A stretch of 9,425 nucleotides of DNA, from NCBI GenBank assembly GCA_019234175.1, contig JAFALP010000405.1, positions 1 through 9,425 of the forward strand. The letters are read 5' to 3'. This document shows positions 1 through 6,066 of the stretch, piece by piece. Each line of letters begins with the position of its first letter. Position 1 is the stretch's first letter. Below the pieces are notes generated by a model that worked only from the letters and a program-made list of their open reading frames with translations, did not search any database and had not been told where the DNA came from. Origin of the DNA: Actinomycetota bacterium (GTDB lineage Bacteria > Actinomycetota > Thermoleophilia > Gaiellales > Gaiellaceae). The translations under genes and the position numbers were made by a program.

Positions 1-1
1 T

Positions 2-496
2 CGAGGCGGTTTCCTGAGCAAAACGGAACCGACGGCCGGGCGCGCCTTACCCGACGGCCGCGGGCGGCGCATCGCGATCGTCTCCGCGCGCTTTTACGCC
101 CACATCGCCGATTGGCTGGAGCGCGCCGCCGCCACCGCGTTGGCCGAGTGCGGCGTTGCGCCCGCGGACATTGCGCTGTTTCAGGTCCCGGGTGCGTTCG
201 AACTGCCGCTGGCCGCGCAACGTGCGTTCGATCGCGGGTACGAGGCCGTGGTCGCGCTCGGTACGGTCATCCGCGGCGAGACGGCGCACTTCGAGTACGT
301 CGCCGGCGAGGCCGCGTCCGGCCTCCAGCTCGCCGCGCTCGAGACGGGTGTGCCGGTCGCGTTCGGCGTGCTCACGACCGAGAACCTCGAGCAGGCGATG
401 GCCCGGACCGACAAGGGCGCCGAGGCGGTCCGCAGCGCGCTCGAGATGGCGGACCTGTTCAACCAGCTGCGCGCGACCGCGAAAGCCGCAGGCTGA
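2..496 (+). CDS. ribH: 6,7-dimethyl-8-ribityllumazine synthase (RibH), 5' end at or beyond the window edge
   Basis: This enzyme condenses 5-amino-6-ribitylamino-uracil with 3,4-dihydroxy-2-butanone 4-phosphate to give lumazine, the step before riboflavin; it forms cytosolic pentamers or icosahedral shells. The frame is open from base 2 to the TGA at 494-496 (164 codons; the family is about 155 residues), so nearly all of the protein is here. Visible motifs are [10 protein letters not shown] near the N-terminus, [24 protein letters not shown] with the catalytic His at codon 96, and [13 protein letters not shown]. No ATG or GTG lies before the conserved N-terminal strand; a CTG at 14 or a start upstream of the window are the options. 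A TTG at 140 also opens the frame but would remove the first strand and helix, so I reject it. The loop between the conserved Arg and Lys that bind phosphate is short (see findings). Other riboflavin genes would be expected upstream. Confidence 0.93.
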   Translation, partial: RGGFLSKTEPTAGRALPDGRGRRIAIVSARFYAHIADWLERAAATALAECGVAPADIALFQVPGAFELPLAAQRAFDRGYEAVVALGTVIRGETAHFEYVAGEAASGLQLAALETGVPVAFGVLTTENLEQAMARTDKGAEAVRSALEMADLFNQLRATAKAAG

Positions 497-500
497 CCGC

Positions 501-506
501 TACACT
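501..506 (+). promoter_or_regulatory. possible -10 element for rpmB
   Basis: TACACT fits the TANNNT pattern of actinobacterial -10 boxes and ends 9 bases before the rpmB ATG, in the 19-base gap after ribH. There is no Shine-Dalgarno sequence in the gap, which would suit a leaderless or very short-leader transcript. I see no good -35 hexamer 16-18 bases upstream, so this rests on one hexamer and its position. Confidence 0.3.
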
Positions 507-515
507 GGCCTTCCG

Positions 516-707
516 ATGTCGAAGGTATGCGCCATTTGCGGGAAGAAGCCGAGCTTCGGTCACCACCGGAGCCATTCGATGGTGGCCACGAAACGCCGCT
601 TCGATCCCAACCTGCAGCACGTCCGGGCCGTCATCGACGGGAAGCCGACCCGGGCCTACGTCTGCACGCGCTGCCTGAAGGCCGGCAAGGTCACCAAGGC
701 CGTCTAG
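516..707 (+). CDS. rpmB: 50S ribosomal protein L28, zinc-ribbon type
   Basis: A structural protein of the large ribosomal subunit, 63 residues, beginning [20 protein letters not shown] and ending in a basic tail. It is recognised from the N-terminal SKVCAICGK segment, the [11 protein letters not shown] segment and the [13 protein letters not shown] end. Two CxxC pairs (Cys5/Cys8 and Cys50/Cys53) make this the zinc-binding form of L28 rather than the cysteine-free form. The ATG at 516 is the only sensible start. It lies 19 bases after ribH and 37 bases before the asp23 homologue. rpmB next to an Asp23 protein and a DAK2 kinase is a recurring arrangement (Bacillus rpmB-yloU-yloV, where rpmB is divergent), which supports the whole block. 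Confidence 0.96.
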   Translation: MSKVCAICGKKPSFGHHRSHSMVATKRRFDPNLQHVRAVIDGKPTRAYVCTRCLKAGKVTKAV

Positions 708-726
708 CGCAACCCTGACCGGTGGC

Positions 727-745
727 CCGGCGTCCAAGACGCTGG
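727..745 (+). promoter_or_regulatory. strong hairpin between rpmB and asp23
   Basis: Bases 727-734 pair with 738-745 around a CAA triloop: eight pairs, seven Watson-Crick and one G-U, mostly G-C. It starts 20 bases after the rpmB stop and its last base is the first base of the GTG at 745. No T-run follows, so it is not a canonical intrinsic terminator. It could weaken read-through from rpmB, stabilise the rpmB 3' end, or hide the upstream GTG of asp23. The pairing is read directly; the function is inference. Confidence 0.4.
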
Positions 746-1077
746 TGCAGGCCGTGTCGTCGTCTCCACTCGGCAGGATCACGATCGCCAATGCTGCGAT
801 CGAGCACATCGTGGGCGAGACCGCGCGCGAGTGCTACGGCGTGGTGGCGATGGCCGGCCCGAAGTGGCTGCCCGAGCGCGCCCGCAAGGGCATCGAGGTC
901 GGGCGCGACGGCGACGAGGTGACGATCGACCTGCACGTCGTCGTCGAGTACGGCCTCAACCTCGCCGAGGTAGCCTCGACCATCCGCAACCGCGTCGCAT
1001 ACGAAGTGGGGCGGATGACCGGGCTTCCCATCCGGGCAGTCGAGGTGCACATCGACGACGTGCGCAGGCCCAAGTGA
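745..1077 (+). CDS. Asp23/Gls24 family envelope-stress protein (DUF322)
   Basis: A 110-residue protein of the Asp23/Gls24 family (B. subtilis YloU/YqhY type). These are small alpha/beta proteins; several sit near the membrane and have been tied to cell-envelope homeostasis and lipid metabolism, but no catalytic activity is known. The family signature is clear: LGRITIANAAIEHIVG, CYGVVAMAGPKW, the strand VTIDLHVVVEYGLNL, and the end VGRMTGLPIRAVEVHIDDV. There is no signal peptide or membrane segment. GTG 745 gives the longest form; GTG 754 (three codons later) is equally good on homology and is less buried in the hairpin ending at 745. The stop overlaps the GTG start of the DAK2 kinase gene (1074-1077), so the two are probably translationally coupled. 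In S. aureus, Asp23 is membrane-associated through a partner, AmaP; no AmaP homologue is present here. Confidence 0.88.
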   Translation: MQAVSSSPLGRITIANAAIEHIVGETARECYGVVAMAGPKWLPERARKGIEVGRDGDEVTIDLHVVVEYGLNLAEVASTIRNRVAYEVGRMTGLPIRAVEVHIDDVRRPK

Positions 1078-2693
1078 CGCTGAACGGCGACCTCGAGGTC
1101 CTGCAGGCGATCGTCGACGGCGCCCTCGCGTCGCTCGAGGCGAGCCGCCAGCGCATCGACGACCTGAACGTCTACCCGGTGCCCGACGGCGACACGGGGA
1201 CGAACCTGACGCTCACCGTCCGCGCCGTCGCCGACGCCGTCGACCGGACGTCGGCCGCGAGCCGGCAGTCGCTCGCACGCGACGTCGCGCGCGGCGCGCT
1301 CATGGGCGCGCGCGGGAACTCCGGCGTCATCTTCTCGCAGATCGTCCGCGGCGCCGCCGACGTGCTCGGCGAGACGGACGGTCCGCGCATCGACGCGCAT
1401 GCCGCTGCGCTCGCGCTCCGCGGCGCCTCCGACGCCGCCTACCGCGCGGTCCGCCGGCCGGTGGAGGGGACGATGCTCTCCGTCATCCGCGAGCTCGCAG
1501 AGGAGGCGGAGGCGCGCGCGAACGAGGGCCCCGCGCTCGGCGAGCTGCTCGTCGAGCTCGTGCGACGCGGCGAGATCGCCGTCGCACGGACGCCGGAGCA
1601 GCTGCAGGTGCTGCGCGACGCGGGTGTCGTCGACGCCGGCGGCGCCGGCCTGCTCGAGCTCGTCCGCGGCGTGGCCGCGACCGTGAGCGGCGAGCCGCTT
1701 CCCGCGCCGCCGCCGGAGCGCGGGCAGCTCGGCATCGAGGCGGTCCACCAGGAGCTCTCGCCCTACAAGTACTGCACCGTCTTCCTCGTCGAGGGCAAGG
1801 ATCTCGACCGTGACGGGCTCGAAGATGACCTGGAGAAGCTCGGCGACTCGCTCCTCGTCGTCGGCGACGCGAACGCGCTGAAGGTGCACGTGCACACCGA
1901 CGACCCGGGGGCGGCGCTCGCGCTCGGGACGGCGATGGGGACGATCGACGGCGTCGAGATTGCGAACATGCACGAGCAGACGCAGGACCGGAGCGCGCGC
2001 CTGCTCGCTGCCGTCCCCGACCTGCCGACGGCCACGACGGGCGTCGTCGCCGTCGTCGCCGGCGACGGCAACCGCCGGCTGTTCGAGACGCTCGCGGGCG
2101 CGCTGGGCCCGATCGCGATCGTCGAGGGCGGCCAGACGATGAACCCGTCCACGGCCGAGCTGCTCGCGGCGGTGGAGTCGCTCCCGAGCGAACAGGCGAT
2201 CCTGCTCCCGAACAACTCCAACGTGCTGATGGCGGCCGAGCAGGCGGCGGCGAACGCGCCGCGCCCCGTGCACGTGGTCGCGGCCGATTCGATTCCGGCC
2301 GGCCTCGCGGCGATGGTCGCCTACGACGGGTCGCGGAGCGCCGAAGAGAACGCCGCCGAGATGCGCGACGCGATCGCGCACGTCGCGACGGGCGAGGTCA
2401 CCGTCGCGTCGCGCGACGTCGAGCTCGGCGGGCTCGCCATCCACAAGGGGCAATGGCTCGGCCTCGCCGCCGGAGACCCCATCGCCGGCGGCGACGACTT
2501 CACCGACGTGGCTGCGGCGGTGGCGGACCGCCTTCTCGCCGAGCCGCGCGACCTGCTCACGCTCCTCACCGGCGTGGACGCCCCGCCGGTCGACGCGCTC
2601 GTCGAGCGCATCGCCGCCGGCCATCCGGATCTCGACGTCGACGTCCGCGACGGCGGACAGCCGCACTACCAGCTGCTGCTCTCAGCCGAGTAG
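1074..2693 (+). CDS. fakA: fatty acid kinase FakA (DhaL/DAK2 domain, YloV family)
   Basis: FakA phosphorylates a fatty acid held by a FakB (DegV) protein with ATP, giving acyl-phosphate for phospholipid synthesis. The protein has 539 residues, near the family's usual 550. An N-terminal DhaL kinase domain (about 1-200) carries NVYPVPDGDTGTN at 32-44, whose Asp residues bind Mg-ATP, and GARGNSG at 78-84. A middle domain keeps YCT (Cys234) and HVH (His272, His274), matching conserved Cys and His residues of characterised FakA. The C-terminal DegV-like domain has GGQTMNPST at 352-360 and LPNNSNV at 378-384. The GTG at 1074 was chosen because it overlaps the asp23 stop and precedes the conserved first helix by about 8 residues; the frame stays open further upstream, but only as an out-of-frame shadow of asp23. 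An AGG five bases upstream is a weak Shine-Dalgarno. The presence of a degV gene 386 bases downstream supports a FakA role over dihydroxyacetone kinase. Confidence 0.93.
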   Translation: MTLNGDLEVLQAIVDGALASLEASRQRIDDLNVYPVPDGDTGTNLTLTVRAVADAVDRTSAASRQSLARDVARGALMGARGNSGVIFSQIVRGAADVLGETDGPRIDAHAAALALRGASDAAYRAVRRPVEGTMLSVIRELAEEAEARANEGPALGELLVELVRRGEIAVARTPEQLQVLRDAGVVDAGGAGLLELVRGVAATVSGEPLPAPPPERGQLGIEAVHQELSPYKYCTVFLVEGKDLDRDGLEDDLEKLGDSLLVVGDANALKVHVHTDDPGAALALGTAMGTIDGVEIANMHEQTQDRSARLLAAVPDLPTATTGVVAVVAGDGNRRLFETLAGALGPIAIVEGGQTMNPSTAELLAAVESLPSEQAILLPNNSNVLMAAEQAAANAPRPVHVVAADSIPAGLAAMVAYDGSRSAEENAAEMRDAIAHVATGEVTVASRDVELGGLAIHKGQWLGLAAGDPIAGGDDFTDVAAAVADRLLAEPRDLLTLLTGVDAPPVDALVERIAAGHPDLDVDVRDGGQPHYQLLLSAE

Positions 2694-2696
2694 GCT
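2691..2696 (+). promoter_or_regulatory. possible -10 element for the receiver gene
   Basis: TAGGCT fits TANNNT, overlaps the fakA stop codon and ends six bases before the ATG at 2703. That spacing would start the transcript at or next to the ATG, giving a leaderless mRNA, and there is no Shine-Dalgarno sequence in the nine-base gap. No recognisable -35 lies 16-18 bases upstream. The alternative is simple read-through from fakA. Confidence 0.3.
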
Positions 2697-2702
2697 CGTC
2701 TC

Positions 2703-3089
2703 ATGCCCGAGCCCGTCCGGGTCCTTCTCGTCGAAGACAGCGACGTCTTCCGCGAGGCACTGGAGCTGCTCTTCTCGCTGCGCGACGACGTCGAGGTGGT
2801 CGCGGCCGTCGCCGACGGCGCGCGCGCTGCGCCGGCCGCGCTCGAGCACGCGCCCGACGTCGTGCTCATGGACTACCGCCTCCCGGGCCTCGACGGCGTT
2901 CAGGCGACGCGGGCTGTGCGCGCCGCGTGCCCGGACACCGCCGTCGTGTGCCTGACGGCCTCGGCGGACGGTCGCGACATCGAGGCGCTGCACGCGGCGG
3001 GCGCGACCACCTGCCTGCGCAAGGACCAGGATCTCGAGGACATCGTCGAGGCGATCAAGCGGGCAGCGGAGAGCCGCGCGTGGACCTGA
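2703..3089 (+). CDS. stand-alone CheY-like response regulator receiver
   Basis: A 128-residue protein consisting of one receiver domain and nothing else. It begins VRVLLVEDSDVFREAL with the acidic pair Glu11-Asp12, has the phospho-acceptor Asp57 in VVLMDYRLPG, the switch Thr85 in CLTAS, and the conserved Lys107 in CLRKDQDL. It ends 8 residues after the last helix, so there is no DNA-binding or enzymatic output domain; the sequence before the output domain of NarL-type regulators looks similar, so it may descend from one. It lies between fakA (9 bases away) and degV (10-base overlap). No histidine kinase gene is adjacent. It could act by protein-protein contact, for example with the kinase-carrier pair encoded around it, or serve as a phosphate relay; which one is not visible. 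Confidence 0.9.
   Translation: MPEPVRVLLVEDSDVFREALELLFSLRDDVEVVAAVADGARAAPAALEHAPDVVLMDYRLPGLDGVQATRAVRAACPDTAVVCLTASADGRDIEALHAAGATTCLRKDQDLEDIVEAIKRAAESRAWT
3068..3073 (+). promoter_or_regulatory. ribosome binding site setting the degV start
   Basis: GGAGAG lies six bases before the GTG at 3080, inside the end of the receiver gene. It is one of the better Shine-Dalgarno matches in the window and supports a start that overlaps the receiver gene by 10 bases. Confidence 0.5.
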
Positions 3090-3943
3090 CCACGTCGAAC
3101 ACCGCCATCGTCCTCGACTCGACGGCGGACTACCCCGACGCCTCCGCCGACTTCGCCAATTGGCGCGTCGTCCCGCTCTACGTCAACTTCGGCGACGAGA
3201 GCTACCGCGACGGCGTCGACCTCAGCGGCCCGGAGTTCTACGCGCGCCTGCCGAGCGCGCAGTCGCTGCCGACGACGTCGCAGCCGACGCCGGGCGACTT
3301 CGTCGCCGCCTACAAGGAGCTGGGCGACTACGCACGCATCTACTCGCTGCACATCGGCGCGACGTTCTCGGGCACGTACCAGAGCGCGGTGACCGCGGCG
3401 GCGGACCTCGGCGACGGCCGCGTGCGGCCGGTCGACACGGAGACGGCGTCGGTGGCGATCACCATGCTCGGGCTCGCCATCCAGCGGCGCCTCGATCGCG
3501 GGACGACGGACGAGGAGATCGAGGAGCTGATCGACCGGTACAAGCGCGAGCACCGACTCCTCTTCACGGTCGACACGCTCGAGTTTCTCGCGCGCGGCGG
3601 GCGCATCGGGCGCGCGGCCGCGTTCGCGGGCGAGCTCCTGAACGTGAAGCCGATCCTCACCATCGAGCACGGCGAGGTCGTGCCGGTGAAGCGCGTGCGC
3701 GGAAACCGCAAGGCATTTCAGGAGTTCGTCCATGCCGTCGAGACCGAGACGACCGACTCGACGACGGTGCACTTCGGCACCGCGCAGGCGCATGCGCCGG
3801 AACGGGCCGACGAGGTGGCGAAGATGATCCGCCATCTCCGGCCGCACGCGGACCTCGAGGTGGAGGCGCTCCTCGGCGCCGTGATCGGGACCCACGCCGG
3901 TCCCGGAGCGGTCGCGTTGTTCTGGTTCACCGACTCCGTCTGA
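3080..3943 (+). CDS. DegV family fatty-acid-binding protein (FakB)
   Basis: DegV/FakB proteins bind one fatty acid in a buried tunnel and present its carboxylate to FakA for phosphorylation; acyl-phosphate then enters phospholipid synthesis. The 287-residue length matches the family. Visible are the N-terminal strand IVLDSTADYP (10-19), TTSQPTPGDF (65-74), SGTYQSA (97-103), TLEFLARGGRIGRAA (166-180) followed by ELLNVKPIL, and IGTHAGPGAVALFW (269-282). The Thr-Ser, Ser, Arg and His in these motifs correspond to the carboxylate- and phosphate-contacting residues of known FakB proteins. There is no signal peptide. GTG 3080 was chosen because it places the first conserved strand at residues 9-12 and has a good ribosome binding site. 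Its position just downstream of fakA makes it the likely partner of that kinase. Acyl-chain preference cannot be read from the sequence. Confidence 0.92.
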   Translation: MDLTTSNTAIVLDSTADYPDASADFANWRVVPLYVNFGDESYRDGVDLSGPEFYARLPSAQSLPTTSQPTPGDFVAAYKELGDYARIYSLHIGATFSGTYQSAVTAAADLGDGRVRPVDTETASVAITMLGLAIQRRLDRGTTDEEIEELIDRYKREHRLLFTVDTLEFLARGGRIGRAAAFAGELLNVKPILTIEHGEVVPVKRVRGNRKAFQEFVHAVETETTDSTTVHFGTAQAHAPERADEVAKMIRHLRPHADLEVEALLGAVIGTHAGPGAVALFWFTDSV

Positions 3944-3952
3944 CCCGGTCGC

Positions 3953-3958
3953 TAACGT
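3953..3958 (+). promoter_or_regulatory. possible -10 element for recG
   Basis: TAACGT fits TANNNT and lies in the 40-base gap between degV and recG, ending 25 bases before the recG GTG. This would give a leader of roughly 18-20 bases. No convincing -35 is seen at the usual spacing, and read-through from degV is just as possible. Confidence 0.25.
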
Positions 3959-3983
3959 CCGACTCGCTCTGGCGCCGAGCACC

Positions 3984-6032
3984 GTGACCGAGACCCGTCG
4001 ACAGACGGCATTCGCAGGGCTGGACCATCCGCCGGCCTGGCCCGCCACGCGCGGCCGCCCGCGGCCCTCCGCGCTCGACGCGCCGCTGGACTCGCTCGAC
4101 GGCGTCGGCGTGACGCTCAAGCGCCGACTCGCGAAGCTGGGGCTCGAGACGATCCGCGACCTGCTCGAGCACGCGCCGCACCGCTACGAGGCCGCCGCCG
4201 ACGAGGTGTCGATCGCGCAGCTCCGCGGCGACGACGAGGTCGTCGTCAGCGGCGAGGTGTTGAACGTCACGTCGCGCAAGCTGCGCGGACGCCGCACGAT
4301 CGTGACCGCGCGCATCTCCGACGGCACGGCGACGATCAGCGCCGCCTGGTTCAACCAGCCGTGGATCGAGAAGCAGCTGAAGCCGGGAGCCCGAGTCCGG
4401 CTGCGCGGCAAGAACGGCCGATACGGCTTCGACGTGAAGTCCTACGACCTCGGCGAGGTCCACAACACGTCGGACTTCGCGCCCGTCTATCCCGCCGCGG
4501 AGGAGATCCCGGCGAAGACGGTGCGCCGCGTCGTCGAGTCGGCCCTGCCGCACGTCTCCGACTACTTCGACCCGCTGCCGGCGGAGCTGCGGGAGCGGGA
4601 GGGCATGCCGCTGAAGCGCGACGCGCTCGCCGCCCTGCACAAGCCGGCGTCGGAGGCGGAGGCGGAGATCGGCCGCGAGCGCCTCGCATTCGACGAGCTC
4701 CTCATGCTCCAGGTGGCGATCGCGAGTCGCGCGAGCGCCCGCGCCCGAACCCTCGCGCCCTCGCTCGGGCAGCCGGGCGACCTCATGGCGCGGTATCGCA
4801 AGGCGCTGCCGTTCGCGCTCACGCCGTACCAGGAGCAGGCCATCCGCGAGATCGACGAGGACCTCGCGCGCACGATGCCGATGAACCGGCTCCTGCAGGG
4901 CGACGTCGGCTCCGGCAAGACCGTCGTCGCGCTCTACGCGCTGCTGCGCGCGGTCGAGAACGGGCGGCAAGGCGCGCTGATGGCGCCGACGATGACGCTC
5001 GCCGAGCAGCACTTCCTCACCATCGCCGATCTCTGCTTCGAGCTCGGCGTCACGTGCACGCTCCTGACCGGCGCGTCGAAGAAGGCCGTGCTCGCCGCCG
5101 ACGTCGTCGTCGGCACACACGCGCTCATCCAGGAGGGCGTCGAGCTGCGCGACCTCGCCGTCGCCGTCGTCGACGAGCAGCATCGCTTCGGCGTCGAGCA
5201 GCGCAAGGCGCTCGCCGAGGGGAGGGGACCGCACGAGCTGCACATGACGGCGACGCCGATCCCGCGCACGCTCGCCCTCACGGTGTACGGCGACCTCGCG
5301 GTCTCGACGATCGCGAAGGCGCCGGCGTCGCGGAAGCCGGTGATCACGACCTGGATCGGCGAGGAGCGCGTGTCCGAGGCGTACACGCGGCTGGCGCGGC
5401 TGCTGCGCGAGGGGCGGCAGGCGTACGTCGTGTGTCCGCTCATCGAGCAGTCGGAGACGAACGCCGCCCGCGCAGCGGAGGCGGAGGCCGAGCGGCTCCA
5501 GCGGGGCGAGCTCCGCGACTTCCGCGTCGGGTGCCTGCACGGCCGGCTTCGCCCGGACGCGCGCCGGGACCTGATGGCGCGGTTCAAGGCGGGGGAGATC
5601 GACGTGCTCGTCGCGACCACGGTGATCGAGGTCGGCGTGGACGTCGCGAACGCCACCGTGATGATCGTCCAGGAAGCGGACCGCTTCGGGCTCGCGCAGC
5701 TCCATCAGCTCCGCGGCCGCGTCGGCCGCGGCGCGGAGCAGTCCTTCTGCGTCCTGGTCTCGCGCGCGAAGGAGGAGCTGACCGAGAGCGGCCGGCAGCG
5801 GCTGGAGGCGCTCGTGGAGTCGAACGACGGCTTCGTCCTCGCCGAGCGCGATCTCGAAATCCGCAACACGGGCGAGCTGCTCGGCGTGCGCCAGTCCGGC
5901 GCCTCCGAGCTGCGGTTCGCGAGCCTCAAGCGCGACCGCGCGCTGCTCGAGCGCGCTCGCTCGGCCGCAATGGACGCAACCATCGAGTCCCAGTCACTCG
6001 AACGAGTGAACTCGGACCCCGATCCTTCCTAA
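3984..6032 (+). CDS. recG: ATP-dependent DNA helicase RecG
   Basis: RecG is a superfamily 2 double-strand translocase that regresses stalled replication forks and remodels Holliday junctions and R-loops. The 682-residue protein has an N-terminal wedge region: PLDSLDGVGVTLKRRLAKLG near 35-54, then an OB-fold to about residue 180. The helicase core has Walker A GDVGSGKT (306-313), the RecG-type Walker B DEQH (397-400) followed by RFGVEQR, MTATPIPRT (421-429), TTVIEVGVDV, and arginine-finger motif VI GRVGRG (578-583). The RecG signature GELLGVRQSG follows. GTG 3984 leaves about 30 poorly conserved residues before the wedge; no ATG is available and the next candidate start is inside the wedge. 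After LKRDRALLERARSAA the last 20 residues do not resemble the usual RecG end, which is normally some 15 residues longer. The location downstream of rpmB, asp23 and fakA matches Bacillus. Confidence 0.96.
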   Translation: MTETRRQTAFAGLDHPPAWPATRGRPRPSALDAPLDSLDGVGVTLKRRLAKLGLETIRDLLEHAPHRYEAAADEVSIAQLRGDDEVVVSGEVLNVTSRKLRGRRTIVTARISDGTATISAAWFNQPWIEKQLKPGARVRLRGKNGRYGFDVKSYDLGEVHNTSDFAPVYPAAEEIPAKTVRRVVESALPHVSDYFDPLPAELREREGMPLKRDALAALHKPASEAEAEIGRERLAFDELLMLQVAIASRASARARTLAPSLGQPGDLMARYRKALPFALTPYQEQAIREIDEDLARTMPMNRLLQGDVGSGKTVVALYALLRAVENGRQGALMAPTMTLAEQHFLTIADLCFELGVTCTLLTGASKKAVLAADVVVGTHALIQEGVELRDLAVAVVDEQHRFGVEQRKALAEGRGPHELHMTATPIPRTLALTVYGDLAVSTIAKAPASRKPVITTWIGEERVSEAYTRLARLLREGRQAYVVCPLIEQSETNAARAAEAEAERLQRGELRDFRVGCLHGRLRPDARRDLMARFKAGEIDVLVATTVIEVGVDVANATVMIVQEADRFGLAQLHQLRGRVGRGAEQSFCVLVSRAKEELTESGRQRLEALVESNDGFVLAERDLEIRNTGELLGVRQSGASELRFASLKRDRALLERARSAAMDATIESQSLERVNSDPDPS

Positions 6033-6050
6033 AGAAACCTCAGCGTTTCT
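6033..6050. repeat. 6-bp perfect inverted repeat in the recG / oxoamine synthase gap
   Basis: AGAAAC at 6033-6038 and its exact reverse complement GTTTCT at 6045-6050 flank a six-base spacer, directly after the recG stop. The 34-base gap is visibly richer in A and T than the flanking genes. No T-run follows, so a terminator is unlikely; the symmetry could be an operator for a dimeric repressor or a weak hairpin. In a local background this GC-rich, a 6-bp A/T-rich palindrome is noticeable but can occur by chance. Confidence 0.35.
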
Positions 6051-6066
6051 ACCGATAGCTCCGGCC

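Noticed and set aside
140..496. Short RibH starting at TTG 140 (118 residues)
   Set aside because: The conserved N-terminal strand and helix are encoded upstream in the same frame, so the gene must start earlier.
831..1073. Upstream extension of the fakA frame to 831
   Set aside because: This part is the out-of-frame image of the asp23 gene and is Arg-rich; the GTG at 1074 gives a normal FakA N-terminus and an overlap with the preceding stop.
834..2666. 610-codon open frame on the minus strand
   Set aside because: It lies antisense to fakA, whose family motifs are unmistakable; the translation is low-complexity Arg/Asp/Val, as expected from the complement of GC-rich codons.
2453..3079. Upstream extension of the degV frame to 2453
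   Set aside because: It crosses fakA and the receiver gene out of frame, with poly-Arg composition; GTG 3080 gives a full-length DegV protein with a ribosome binding site.
2703..3089. Full NarL/LuxR-type transcription regulator
   Set aside because: Only the receiver domain is present and the stop codon follows directly; no helix-turn-helix segment is encoded in any frame after it.
3944..3983. Intrinsic terminator between degV and recG
   Set aside because: Only a four-base CTCG/CGAG pairing can be drawn and no T-run is present.
3927..5705. 592-codon open frame on the minus strand
   Set aside because: Antisense shadow of recG; Arg/Asp/Leu-rich with no recognisable domain, while recG on the plus strand has all helicase motifs.
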